52,725 nt of DNA from Gemmatimonadota bacterium (GCA_028287285.1 JAQBPY010000189.1:1-52725); one strand, 5' to 3'. Numbered from the stretch's first letter, positions 41,345-49,400 are shown. Notes: a model not told the origin generated them from the letters alone. Numbers and translations are program-made.

Positions 41345-43327
41345 CTACCGGGTGACCTTCGTAAACGCGATCCCGCGCGCCCGCCCATTGCCTGCGTCGA
41401 ACCCCGTGATGGTGCCCTGCGCATCGCGCTTGAAGACCACCAGGCTGACCGGCAACGTTCCGGAGAAGCTGTCCCCACTCGTGTGCGTCAGCGCGGCCGG
41501 CCCGAAACGACGATGCCGGATCACGAGCTTCCCATCCTCGACCGTCAGGTCGTAGAACGTCTCGAGCTCCTCGCTGAAGAAGCGTCCCGTATAGGCGGTG
41601 AGATCCACGACCGCCGCCTTTTCCTCGACGCGCTTGCCGGGATGCCTGGCACCATCCTGCTGAAAGGTGATTCCCTCCACCGCACCGCCCTCGATCGTGT
41701 TGAACGAAATGGACGCCGGTGCGCCGACCACATCGAACGTCGTCGTCGACGTCGCGCGCAGCGGCAACGCTGGCTGGCCTGGAAGCTGAAGTCGCAGCTG
41801 GCCTGCCTGCTGTTCGACCGTCAGCAGCATTCCCCCGAGCGTCGTCATCTCGTACTTGCCGGCGTAGCGCCGCATCGCCCCTGCCGGCACGGTCACAACG
41901 GCGCCGCCACCCGCAGTCGCCGTCGCCGCGGTCATGTGCGTTCCAAAGAAGGCGTTGGCCACCACGTTGGCGATATTGCCCGGAACACTCTGGTAGTTGC
42001 TGAAGACGATGTACCCCTCATCGAGGTCGGGGTAGTAGACGAACGTCGAGCTGTGCGCGACATCGTTGCCGCCGTGTTGCCACCGCCGGAGACCGCGAGC
42101 GGAGTCGAGGAACACGCCAAAACCGTAGTTCGACGGCTTCCCGTCGTTCAGCACGAACGACGTCGTCATGTCCTTGATCACGGCGGGCCCGCCCAGCTTG
42201 CCGGTCTTGAAATTGCCCATCCACTTTGCGACGTCGGCCGGCGTCGTGTTGATGCCGCCCGCCCCCTGCGACGCGCCGAGGTCCCGGACTTCGCGGAAAC
42301 CGAAGTCACCGGCGATGTAGCCGATCGACCGATTGGGCACGATCTGTCCCGGATTGGCGCGCACCCACGTGTGCGTCATCCCCAATGGCAGAAACACCTC
42401 GTCGCGCATCCACTCCGCGAACGGGCGGCCGGTGACGCGTTCGACCACGATGGACGCGAGGCTGAACGCGGAATTGTTGTAGTTGAACTCCGCGCCGGGC
42501 TCGTTCTGCAGTGAGGGTTGGCGGTTGATCACCTTGATGGCTTCGTCCGGCGCGACGTAATCGCCTTCCATCACCTGGCGTCCGTCGATGAGCAGGGTGT
42601 TGACGAACTCGCGGTACCCGGTGGTGTGCGATAGCAGGAGGCGCAGGGTGATCTTCTTTCCGAAGGTCTTGAGCTCGGAGATGTACTTCTGCACTTCGTC
42701 GTCCAGCGACAGCTTCCCGCGCGACGCGAGCAGCGCGATGGCGAAGCCGGTGAACTGCTTCGACGACGAGCCGATGTTCGTCGGCGTCTCCGGCGTGAAC
42801 GGCATCTGGTACGTGAGGTTCGCCGAGCCGTACCCCTTCACGAACGCCAGCTTGCCTCCCTTGATCACTCCCACGATGGCGCCGGGCGTGTCCTTGTATA
42901 GTTGCGCGGCCGCCTGGTCGACCTTCCCTTCGGGTGTCGTGGCGACGGGCTCGGACCGCGTGAGCTGCACGCGGACGTCGCCGGACTTGCCCGCTGTCGC
43001 CGGTGTCACCTCGATCACGTACCGGCCCGCGGTGTCGGTCGCGAATGCGAAAGTTTCCGGCGCGCCTCGTCCAATGCGCGCCGCCCGCAGTACGCGCTTG
43101 CCTGCCGGACCGGTGATCGTTACGGTGGCATCGACTCCGTCCTGGTCAACTCGGCCCGCGATGAACCGACTCTTCGCAAGATCCAGCTCGTACCGGAGCG
43201 TGCCGCCCGCGGCGAGCGTCGCGTGCACGGGCGTGCCGACTTTCAGCGCGGACGCCTGTTGTGCGTGGGCGGCGCCACCGCTGACGAGAAGGGAAAGCGC
43301 GAGAGCGCCCGAAATCCTGGCTGTCAT
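41345..43327 (-). CDS. Exported class C beta-lactamase-like serine hydrolase
   Basis: A 660-residue secreted serine hydrolase. The signal peptide (ISGALALSLLVSGGAAHAQ) is followed by an N-terminal beta-sandwich of ~120 residues (GTLRYELDLAKSRFIAG...TDTAGRYVIEVTP), resembling a pre-peptidase C-terminal-type domain, then the beta-lactamase/D-Ala-D-Ala peptidase-like domain: SxxK in NIGSSSKQFTGF and the YxN motif in FNYNNSAFSL. The third KTG-type box is seen as RRWQHGGND. A further ~170 residues form two beta-rich repeats. It may be an esterase or peptidase rather than a resistance enzyme. ATG 43327 is preferred because AAGG lies 6 bases upstream; 43333 is the alternative. Confidence 0.88.
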   Translation of the reverse strand: MTARISGALALSLLVSGGAAHAQQASALKVGTPVHATLAAGGTLRYELDLAKSRFIAGRVDQDGVDATVTITGPAGKRVLRAARIGRGAPETFAFATDTAGRYVIEVTPATAGKSGDVRVQLTRSEPVATTPEGKVDQAAAQLYKDTPGAIVGVIKGGKLAFVKGYGSANLTYQMPFTPETPTNIGSSSKQFTGFAIALLASRGKLSLDDEVQKYISELKTFGKKITLRLLLSHTTGYREFVNTLLIDGRQVMEGDYVAPDEAIKVINRQPSLQNEPGAEFNYNNSAFSLASIVVERVTGRPFAEWMRDEVFLPLGMTHTWVRANPGQIVPNRSIGYIAGDFGFREVRDLGASQGAGGINTTPADVAKWMGNFKTGKLGGPAVIKDMTTSFVLNDGKPSNYGFGVFLDSARGLRRWQHGGNDVAHSSTFVYYPDLDEGYIVFSNYQSVPGNIANVVANAFFGTHMTAATATAGGGAVVTVPAGAMRRYAGKYEMTTLGGMLLTVEQQAGQLRLQLPGQPALPLRATSTTTFDVVGAPASISFNTIEGGAVEGITFQQDGARHPGKRVEEKAAVVDLTAYTGRFFSEELETFYDLTVEDGKLVIRHRRFGPAALTHTSGDSFSGTLPVSLVVFKRDAQGTITGFDAGNGRARGIAFTKVTR

Positions 43328-43386
43328 GGTCATCCTTGAGGGCGGCGGCCTGCTCGGTGGCCTGGTACGAACGATAGGCTACCAAA

Positions 43387-43398
43387 GTGGTATACCAC
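43387..43398 (-). promoter_or_regulatory. 12-bp palindromic operator-like site
   Basis: GTGGTATACCAC is a perfect palindrome 60 bases upstream of the serine hydrolase start. The TGGTATACCA core resembles GntR-type operators, so a regulator elsewhere may control the gene. No regulator gene is adjacent. Confidence 0.4.
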
Positions 43399-43512
43399 AA
43401 TTCGCCGCGCAAGCATGCAGATGCTGTTCTCTACACCTGGATTTGCCCGCGAGCCGCCACTTTGTGCGAGAAGCGCCTGATGTCAGGCTTTGAATCGGCG
43501 GTGTGCAGAGCG

Positions 43513-43716
43513 TCAAGCCGGCGAGGGAGACGGGTCATGTGAGTAGCTGCGGCGATTTACGGTGCCGCGGGAATGAGCCTCACGTACATCTCGCTTCGGC
43601 ACCAACGCGCTCCAGTGTTGAACAAATGCCATGGCGGCCCAGCCCATCGGCGTGGAGGCAACCGGCGATGGCGTCCGGGCGTTCATTCGACGTACCACCG
43701 CATTGGTTCTGTGCAT
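43513..43716 (-). CDS. Possible cassette ORF, unknown
   Basis: A 67-codon frame whose ATG directly abuts the end of the attC-like site at 43717, a position typical of integron cassette genes. The product is Arg/Ser/Pro-rich with no recognisable family or membrane segment. No attC-like site was found downstream of it. It may be a remnant of a cassette or chance. The rest of 43399-43512 holds nothing I can support. Confidence 0.25.
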   Translation of the reverse strand: MHRTNAVVRRMNARTPSPVASTPMGWAAMAFVQHWSALVPKRDVREAHSRGTVNRRSYSHDPSPSPA

Positions 43717-43807
43717 CTAAACGCCCGCGTTCACCTGCACAGCATCACATAAAGCGCGCGCGGAGCGCGCCTCCGCAGCGCCCTGATTGGTGCAGCGCGC
43801 GTTATAC
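43717..43807 (-). other. attC-like site 4 (end of the toxin-antitoxin cassette)
   Basis: A 91-bp imperfect palindrome, read on the - strand. It opens with GTATAACGCGCGCTGCACC, two bases after the toxin stop, and closes with GGTGAACGCGGGCGTTTAG. The arms pair as TAACGC/GCGTTTA, CGC/GCG and CACC/GGTG with short bulges, as expected for the R and L boxes of attC. The centre (GCGCTGCGGAGGCGCGCTCC) is itself self-complementary. It is clearly homologous over its length to the reconstituted site at 44415-44482 plus 47194-47217. Confidence 0.72.
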
Positions 43808-43808
43808 C

Positions 43809-44102
43809 TCAGCGACGACGCTGCCAGACTTGCGGGTCGCGACGCCCATGCAAGACGGCAAGGACGGACATGCTGTTCCGAAGCTCGACAAAATAGATCA
43901 AGTACGGAAAGCGATGGACGACGGCCATCTGAATGTCATCCAAGACTGTGGGAAAGCGGAGCGGCTGCGCTTCAATCGCCTCGAGGCTCACGCTGATCTC
44001 ATCAAGAAATTCGTGGCCCAAACCAGCTCGTCGCGCCTCGTACCAACTGAACGCCTCAGCAACATCGGTTTTCGCTGCTTTCCGAACGAACAAGCGCGGC
44101 AT
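43809..44102 (-). CDS. RelE/ParE-family toxin
   Basis: A 97-residue toxin of the RelE/ParE superfamily. Typical features: the N-terminal VRKAAKTDVAEAFSWYEARRAGLGHEFLDEI, RFPTVLDDIQMAVVHRFPYLIYFVEL and the final strand MSVLAVLHGRRDPQVWQRR. Depending on subfamily it would cut mRNA at the ribosome or poison gyrase; this cannot be decided here. The ATG at 44102 overlaps the antitoxin stop by one base (TAATG), so the two are coupled. The stop is two bases before an attC-like site, which identifies the pair as an integron cassette. Confidence 0.9.
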   Translation of the reverse strand: MPRLFVRKAAKTDVAEAFSWYEARRAGLGHEFLDEISVSLEAIEAQPLRFPTVLDDIQMAVVHRFPYLIYFVELRNSMSVLAVLHGRRDPQVWQRRR

Positions 44103-44317
44103 TATGCGCCGCGCGTTTTGAGCTCCTGGATCGTCTGGCGCCACGGTTCACCGGGATCGCCGTCCTGTGTGAGGTCCGTCCGGCGCGCGCGGAGCAAGGC
44201 TGCGTCCGCTGCCGAGGGACCGACGAGGTCGGCATCGAGGCTATCCCACAACTGCTCGGCCAGCTCAATCCGCTGGTCGGGCGTCAAATGGGTGAAGTCG
44301 AGGAGAGGCGAGACCAT
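44102..44317 (-). CDS. Antitoxin, addiction-module component family
   Basis: A 71-residue antitoxin of the TIGR02574-type addiction module family: FTHLTPDQRIELAEQLWDSL near the N-terminus, and the C-terminal toxin-binding helix region DGDPGEPWRQTIQELKTRGA. It is followed by the RelE/ParE toxin in the same transcription unit. A perfect inverted repeat lies 35 bases upstream of its ATG and could be an autoregulatory operator. Such pairs stabilise cassette arrays. Confidence 0.88.
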   Translation of the reverse strand: MVSPLLDFTHLTPDQRIELAEQLWDSLDADLVGPSAADAALLRARRTDLTQDGDPGEPWRQTIQELKTRGA

Positions 44318-44351
44318 GCTGAAGTGTGGCAGATCGACGCGTCCCGATCAA

Positions 44352-44367
44352 GTGGTCAATCGACCAC
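44352..44367 (-). promoter_or_regulatory. Candidate toxin-antitoxin operator
   Basis: GTGGTC and GACCAC flank a 4-base centre (AATC on the + strand), a perfect 6-bp inverted repeat upstream of the antitoxin. Position and symmetry fit autoregulation by the toxin-antitoxin complex. Confidence 0.4.
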
Positions 44368-44414
44368 CTGTGACTCAAATTGAGCGTTATCCGGGCCAGG
44401 CGATGCCGGTTGAG

Positions 44415-44482
44415 TTACAACGCCAAAGCTCACCTGCAGGGCATCAAATAATGGCGCGCGAAGCGCGCTTCCGCAGCGCCCT
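44415..44482 (-). other. attC-like site 3, part 1 (interrupted by the IS3-family element)
   Basis: The 68 bases here end in CCGCAGCGCCCT, where the IS3-family element begins. The matching remainder (GACTGCTGCAACACTTCGTTAGAC) resumes at 47194 after the element and a CCT duplication. Joined, they give a 92-bp site that aligns with attC-like site 4 and, on the - strand, starts with the canonical GTCTAAC and ends in GGCGTTG. Confidence 0.72.
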
Positions 44483-44516
44483 GGGATCTTGCACTAGCAC
44501 CGTTGACACTCATGGT

Positions 44517-44777
44517 TTACGCCACGCGCCGTTCAAAGGCAAGAGGTGAGCAGTAGTCGAGGCTCAAGTGTAAACGAATCATGTTGTAATAGTGCATGTA
44601 GCGTTGCAGCTGGGTGCGCAGGGCGCGTTCGCTGAGAAAGACAACGCCTCGGGTGAGTTCCGCCTTGAGCGTGTGAAAGAACGATTCGGCATGTGCGTCG
44701 CCCGGGCCACGGACGTTGGCACTCTGGAGCATCGCGAGCTGGGCGACCTGCGCGCGAAACGGCGCGCCCATGTACTC
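44517..44777 (-). pseudogene. IS3 transposase OrfB, 3' fragment
   Basis: The distal part of the DDE integrase domain: YMGAPFRAQVAQLAML, the catalytic Glu in AHAESFFHTLKAELTRG, and LQRYMHYYNMIRLHLSL. It continues exactly the sequence broken at 46237: HSDRGSE on one side and YMGAPF on the other, with GAG (CTC on the + strand) duplicated by the IS30 insertion. Confidence 0.88.
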
Positions 44778-46233
44778 GGTGGATTCAATCGGTCGTCGCA
44801 ACAGGGTTGGTTGAAGGTTCCTGCAATAGCTGATTGAATACTTCAGCTGGGGTTCGCCAGCCCAGTGTCTTCCGTGGTCGCGTGTTGAGGGTGAACGCTA
44901 CGGCATTCAAGTCTGTGCCGGTCACGCCGCGGAGATCGGTTCCCTTCGGAAAGTACTGTCGGAGCAGGCCATTGGTGTTCTCGTTGGTGCCACGCTGCCA
45001 GGGACTGTGGGGATCGCAGAAGAAGACCTGAAGGCCCGAGTCAAGTCGCAGCTGCGCATGCTGCGCCATCTCGGCGCCTTGATCCCACGTGAGCGAGTGT
45101 CGCAACTGCTCGGGCGACGTGCCGATCGCACGGGCAATGGCGTCACGCACCGCGGCGGCGCCATGACCGGCTAGCGCGGGACCGGTCTTTTCACGGACGA
45201 CGACGCCGTGCCCAGGCATCGGGGGCAGATGGAGCAGTATGGTGAAGCGGGTCGTGCGCTCGACCAGTGTACCAATCGCCGAGCTGCGCCCACCAAGCAT
45301 GAGATCTCCTTCCCAATGCCCCGGCACGGCACGGTCTTCGATCTCTGGGGGCCGAGCGCTAATCAGCACGTCCGGTGTCACGAAGCCGTTCCCACGTCCC
45401 GGTGCACGCGCCCGGGGCACCCGCAGCGCGCGACCCGTCCGCAGGCACGCGGTGAGCTCGCGCCGTAGTGCGCCCCGCCCCTGCACAGAGAGCGCCTGAT
45501 AGATAGCTTCGTGACTGATGCGCATCGTGGGATCGTCAGGGAAGTCGAGCGGCACACGCCGTGCAATCTGCTCAGGGCTCCAGGCACGTGCCCAGCGCCG
45601 CGCTTGGCGGCGCCCGTGCCGGCGCCCCTTCCACGCGACCGGTGGACCTGCGAGCGGTCCGCCAGTCGATGTCACCACCATGCCAGCGAGCCGCTCGGCA
45701 ACATACAAGCGCAAGGGGGAGTGCACCGCGAGGCGCGCCACTTTGGGACGCATCGCCGCACGATCCGCATGCCACTGCGCAGTGGTGGCACGGTAAACGA
45801 AGTCGCCGCTGCGTGTCGCCGCAGTGCGCCGCAGCTCACGCGAGATCGTGGACGGCGATCGGCCAAGCGTGTACGCGATCGCGCGCACGCCATGCCCGCC
45901 AGCATGCATGAGCGCGAGCTCTTCACGCTCGAGCAGCGACAGGGACCGCAGAGATCGAACGGGCGCGGACGAACGCCGATGTGAAGGCGGCATCCCGCCA
46001 AAATGGCGAAACCAGCGCGTGCCAACGGGTGCGGACACCCCAACCTCCCGCACGGCATCCTCACTTGTCAGCCCGCACGCAATCGCCTCCCAGAATGGCC
46101 GCCGCGCCGCCTTGGCCAATACCGGCGGCCGACCCGGTGACACCGCTTTGCTGCGTGTCGAACGGCTCGCTCGTCGCGTGCCCGTCTTTGTCATCGCCCA
46201 CCTCGCTCAGAAGGTGTTGCGGTTGAATCCACC
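44778..46233 (-). mobile_element. IS30-family insertion sequence
   Basis: 1456 bp with terminal inverted repeats GGTGGATTCAA at each end and a 3-bp direct repeat CTC (44775-44777 and 46234-46236). It carries one complete transposase and appears intact. It is inserted in the IS3-family orfB between the second Asp and the Glu of the DDE triad, so it arrived later than IS3. Confidence 0.9.
44785..46194 (-). CDS. IS30-family transposase
   Basis: A 469-residue DDE transposase. An N-terminal helix-turn-helix region (SLLEREELALMHAGGHGVRAIAYTLGRSPSTISRELRR) binds DNA; SPEQIARRV and MRISHEAIYQAL are family signatures. The catalytic residues lie in GHWEGDLMLGG (Asp), SLTWDQGAEMAQH (Asp) and GTNENTNGLLRQYFPKGTDL (Glu). 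The N-terminus carries a Lys/Arg-rich stretch (MTKTGTRRASRSTRSK). The reading frame is uninterrupted and fills most of the element, so it is likely functional. Confidence 0.93.
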   Translation of the reverse strand: MTKTGTRRASRSTRSKAVSPGRPPVLAKAARRPFWEAIACGLTSEDAVREVGVSAPVGTRWFRHFGGMPPSHRRSSAPVRSLRSLSLLEREELALMHAGGHGVRAIAYTLGRSPSTISRELRRTAATRSGDFVYRATTAQWHADRAAMRPKVARLAVHSPLRLYVAERLAGMVVTSTGGPLAGPPVAWKGRRHGRRQARRWARAWSPEQIARRVPLDFPDDPTMRISHEAIYQALSVQGRGALRRELTACLRTGRALRVPRARAPGRGNGFVTPDVLISARPPEIEDRAVPGHWEGDLMLGGRSSAIGTLVERTTRFTILLHLPPMPGHGVVVREKTGPALAGHGAAAVRDAIARAIGTSPEQLRHSLTWDQGAEMAQHAQLRLDSGLQVFFCDPHSPWQRGTNENTNGLLRQYFPKGTDLRGVTGTDLNAVAFTLNTRPRKTLGWRTPAEVFNQLLQEPSTNPVATTD

Positions 46234-47134
46234 CTCCGAGCCACGGTCACTGTGGAAGATCACGCCCGGCGCCGGGCGACCCTTCGCGGCACGGGCGAGC
46301 ACATCACAGGTGACGGCCGCGGTGCGGTGCTTGGCGAGCGCCCACGCAAGGATGCGGCGCGAATGCTGATCCATCACGATTGCCAGATAGCGCCACGTCT
46401 GGCCGACTTTCAGGTAGGTGATGTCGCCGACCCACACCTGATTCGGCGCGGTCACCGTCGCGGTCCAGAGGCGATTGGGATGGCGGGTGTACTGCGCATG
46501 AATATTCCGCTTCGCCCGGTAGCCGCATACGGCTTTGGCGCGCAGGCCCGCGGCGCGCATCAACCGCACGACGCGGCGGCGACTCACGACCCAGCCCGCC
46601 GTGCGGAGCAGCTGGTACAGTCGGGGGCTGCCATACCGCCCCTGATGGAGGGACAAGAGGCGGGTGATCTCCTGCGACACGACCCGGTCCTGCTCCGCAT
46701 ACCGGTTGGCCTCGCGTTGACGCCAGTCGTAATAGCCACCGCGCGACACGTGATACCGCCGGCACAGGGACGCTATGCTGAAGTGCGTCCGCTGCGCAGC
46801 GATGAAGGCGAACGTGTCGCCATTCGAACGGAACAGAACCGAATGGCTTTTTTTAAGAGGGCATGCTCCTCTTGCAACAGGGCATGGGCCTTCTCGAGGG
46901 CCTGCAGCGCGGCGATCTCGCGCACGGGTCCGGGGCGGCGGGGCCCTGGGGGCGCGGCCGCGGATTCGCCCCTCGCGCACATCCTTCCGCCACTTGGAGA
47001 GCATGAAGGGATGAATCTCCAGGGCAGCGGGCAACGGACTTCACCAGCATCCCTGGTTGGTGGCTCAAGCGCACGGCCGTCAGCTTCAACTCATCGCTGT
47101 ATCGTCGAACGGCGCGTGGGGCGGATCGTGGCAT
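46234..47134 (-). pseudogene. IS3 OrfA and 5' part of OrfB, degenerate
   Basis: OrfA begins at 47134 (RRYSDELKLTAVRLSHQPGM), shifts frame near 47025 to continue as ALEIHPFMLSKWRKDVREG, then shifts again to reach its C-terminal coiled coil (REIAALQALEKAHALLQEEHALLKKAIRF). A run of seven A (T7 at 46848-46854 on the + strand) in front of OrfB fits the family's programmed -1 frameshift site. OrfB carries HTHFSIASLCRRYHVSRGGYY, the first Asp in WVGDITYLKV and the second in VIFHSDRGSE, where IS30 interrupts it. The extra shifts in OrfA mark decay. Confidence 0.8.
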
Positions 47135-47190
47135 CGATTGACACCCCGGGGTCGTTAGGTGGAAGTGTCAACGGAAGTGGTGCAAGACCC

Positions 47191-47217
47191 CCTGACTGCT
47201 GCAACACTTCGTTAGAC
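47191..47217 (-). other. attC-like site 3, part 2
   Basis: CCT duplication followed by GACTGCTGCAACACTTCGTTAGAC. On the - strand this reads GTCTAACGAAGTGTTGCAGC, the canonical 5' end (R'' box) of an attC site. It lies 45 bases after the stop of the SieB-like pseudogene. Confidence 0.72.
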
Positions 47218-47261
47218 GGCCGCCCAGTCGATCTCTGCCGGTCGGACGCGGGCAGGAACGT

Positions 47262-47828
47262 CTATCTGCCGTCGATAGCCAGGTCATGCATGCGCTTATC
47301 GTAGCTATCGAAGTGGCGCTTGGCCTCTGGTGTATCCAGCGAAGGAAATAGAACATCGCGGCGCGCAACAAGATCGTTCCACACGAATGACGGAATTGTG
47401 TGGGGCCATCCGAACATATTGCCGGTCCCCTCTTCCGCATTGAGAAGACCCTTTTCCTCAAGCGAGCGGGGGCGGCAAATGAAGGATGAGGTTTTGCGTG
47501 GGAGCGCCGCGATGCACAAAGTAGCTTAGGAGCTCCAGCTCCTCCTGGGACAACAACGCCAGCTTCTTGAGTGTGGCCTGTCGGGCACCGCGGGCGCGTA
47601 CTCGGCGAACGAGCGAGTGCCAGACGCCGATGAGAGCGTGTGTGAGCCAATGACAAGCGACGCCAGGGACCCGAGCCCAATCCACTGGCGGTAGTGATCT
47701 CGCAGTGTGGTGAGGCCTGCTGTGGCGAGAGCATGATCTGGCGCAAAAAGAATGATTGCCCCGAGGAGCCACGCCGCAAAGAAGAAGCGGGGCGCGAGCT
47801 TGAGCGCCTTGAGGATGGACTCAAACAT
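47262..47828 (-). pseudogene. SieB-like superinfection exclusion gene, frameshifted
   Basis: Three consecutive frame segments make up one ~189-residue protein: MFESILKALKLAPRFFFAAW, HYRQWIGLGSLASLVI (membrane part), then GVWHSLVRRVRARGARQATL and LALLSQEELELLSYFVHRGA, then SLEEKGLLNAEEGTGNMFGW and IPSFVWNDLVARRDVLFPSL. The order and motifs match the SieB (superinfection exclusion protein B) family: two membrane helices, a basic linker and a cytoplasmic winged-helix-like domain. Frame changes fall near 47650 and in a C5 run near 47470, so the gene is either broken or mis-sequenced at two points. An attC-like site follows it, marking a cassette gene. Confidence 0.72.
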
Positions 47829-47976
47829 TTGCCTGTTGTAGAAGTGTGTGGCCGTCTAGAAGTTATGACGGGGCTGGCCTCCGCTCTTCGCGTGGAGTAA
47901 TTCCCCCGCGTTTGAGACGAAGTCACCAGCGCCACATGCGACGATCCGATCTGTCGCACAACACGGAGACCAACCC

Positions 47977-49134
47977 ATGTCATCACTCCTCGAAGGTGCT
48001 GCGCCTGCAGTCCACTCTATCATCTATCTCGGCATGGATGTGCACAAGGACTCGATCACGATCGCGGTGCTCCCACAGGCGGCCAAGGCGCCAACGCGGC
48101 TCGAGAAGCGGCCCAACGATCTCCCCACGCTCCAGAAGTGGATCGCGCGTGTCGCGCGCGACGGCGAGATCCGCGCGTGTTATGAAGCGAGTGGGGCCGG
48201 GTACGTGTTGCACCGCGCGCGCGTGGAGTGGGGGGATGCGTGCGAGGTCATCGCGCCGTCGCTCATTCCGAAACGCCCCGGCGTGCAGCGCACGCACGAC
48301 AAACGCGATGCGGCCGACCTGGCGCGCTTGTACCGCGCCGGCGAGCTCGTGCCGGTCCGCATTCCGAGCGTGACGGATGAGCGGGCCCGCGACGTCGTCC
48401 GGTGTCGGGAGACGTTTCAGCGGGAGATCCTTAAGTCGCGGCACGACATCTTGAAGTTCCTGGCCACGTGTGGGTTCGTGTTCCGCGAGGGCACCAACTG
48501 GTGCACGCCGCACCTGAAGTGGTTACTGCACCTCACGACGGATGCGTCGCCGCTCGCGCCTGAGGATCGCCTCGTCTACCGGGAGTATCACGCGCTCTTG
48601 CAGTACACGCTGCAGCGGCGGGAGGAACTGGATCGACAGATTGAGCAATTAGCCGAGTTGCCGACGCTCGCCCCTCTGGTCAAACAGCTGCAATGCTTCC
48701 GGGGGATCTCGGTGCACTCCGCGATGGTGTTGGCCACCGAAATCGTGGATTGGCGCCGCTTCGAGCGCCCGAATCAACTCGCCTGCTCCCTGGGCCTCAT
48801 TCCGCGCGAAGACGCGAGTGGTACGCGCCAGCGACTCGGGTCGATCACGAAAGCGGGCAACAGTCACTGTCGCCACGTGCTGGTCCAGGCTGCGTGGAGC
48901 TATCGGCATCGTCCCCAGACGAGTGTGGATCTCAAGCGGCGCCAGGCGGGGCAACCGCCCGCCGTGATGACGCACGCCTGGAAAGCGCAGCAGCGGTTGC
49001 ATGCGCGGTTCAATCACTTATCGTACCGGAAGCGGTCGCAGATCGCGGTGGTCGCGGTCGCGCGTGAGCTCGTCGGGTTCCTCTGGGCGGTGATGCGCGA
49101 CCTCGAGCCCGTGCACGCGGCATGCGCGATGTGA
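47977..49134 (+). CDS. IS110-family DEDD transposase
   Basis: A 385-residue site-specific recombinase-like transposase. The RuvC-like N-terminal domain has YLGMDVHKDSITIAVL (first Asp), ACYEASGAGY (Glu) and HDKRDAADLARLYRAGELVPVRIP (Asp-Asp region). The C-terminal Tnp_20 domain has QCFRGISVHSAMVLATEI and GTRQRLGSITKAGNSHCRHVLVQAAW with the conserved Ser (Gly-Ser-x-Thr-Lys). A GGAG lies 11 bases before the ATG. All catalytic positions are present, so the element is probably active. Family members use a non-coding RNA from one end of the element to choose targets. Confidence 0.92.
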   Translation: MSSLLEGAAPAVHSIIYLGMDVHKDSITIAVLPQAAKAPTRLEKRPNDLPTLQKWIARVARDGEIRACYEASGAGYVLHRARVEWGDACEVIAPSLIPKRPGVQRTHDKRDAADLARLYRAGELVPVRIPSVTDERARDVVRCRETFQREILKSRHDILKFLATCGFVFREGTNWCTPHLKWLLHLTTDASPLAPEDRLVYREYHALLQYTLQRREELDRQIEQLAELPTLAPLVKQLQCFRGISVHSAMVLATEIVDWRRFERPNQLACSLGLIPREDASGTRQRLGSITKAGNSHCRHVLVQAAWSYRHRPQTSVDLKRRQAGQPPAVMTHAWKAQQRLHARFNHLSYRKRSQIAVVAVARELVGFLWAVMRDLEPVHAACAM

Positions 49135-49352
49135 TCGTGGTCCAGCGTGCGGTCCCGAGGCTCGATGTGCGAGCACTCCCGACGGCGTTATGCGGTCCGG
49201 GCAGGACGCAGTACCGGAATCCCCGAGTCGAGAATGCGCCAGCTCCCGACGAATCCGCTTCTTGCCGCGCTGCTTCCTCACGGGAGGAATCGGCGCATAT
49301 CAGCAGGATCAACCGTCGATGCTGCCTCGGGCCCACGTTGGTCCACGATCAC
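49131..49352 (+). ncRNA. Candidate structured RNA (bridge/seekRNA-type) in the IS110 3' end
   Basis: A 29-31-base imperfect inverted repeat encloses about 160 bases directly after the transposase. The left arm is 49131-49161 (GTGATCGTGGTCCAGCGTGC...), the right arm 49324-49352, whose reverse complement reads GTGATCGTGGACCAACGTGG. The left arm includes the transposase stop codon. IS1111-type members of the family carry their guide RNA downstream of the transposase, so this is the natural place; the RNA itself is inferred. Confidence 0.4.
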
Positions 49353-49400
49353 GCACGACAAGGATGTGTAAACATTAGACGCTTGACACCAGCCCAGTCA

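Larger units (their letters stand above)
44483..47190 (-). mobile_element. IS3-family insertion sequence containing a nested IS30
   Basis: Boundaries come from imperfect terminal inverted repeats (TCTTGCAC..A...CCGTTGACACT at both ends) and a 3-bp target duplication CCT on each side (44480-44482 and 47191-47193). Without the inserted IS30 and its 3-bp duplication the element is about 1.25 kb, normal for the family. It landed inside an attC-like site. Its transposase is split by IS30 and orfA has extra frame changes, so it cannot move by itself. Confidence 0.85.
47870..49370 (+). mobile_element. IS110-family insertion sequence (approximate ends)
   Basis: A DEDD transposase gene with about 100 bases of upstream and about 240 bases of downstream non-coding sequence. 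IS110 elements make no target duplication and have no terminal repeats to mark the ends, so the limits are estimated from the neighbouring cassette sequence. It lies on the + strand between the start of the SieB-like gene and the attC-like site at 49401, opposite to the cassette orientation. Confidence 0.75.

Noticed and set aside
43503..44549. A 348-codon frame on the + strand through the toxin-antitoxin region
   Set aside because: It is antisense to a convincing toxin-antitoxin pair and two attC-like sites and has no motif.
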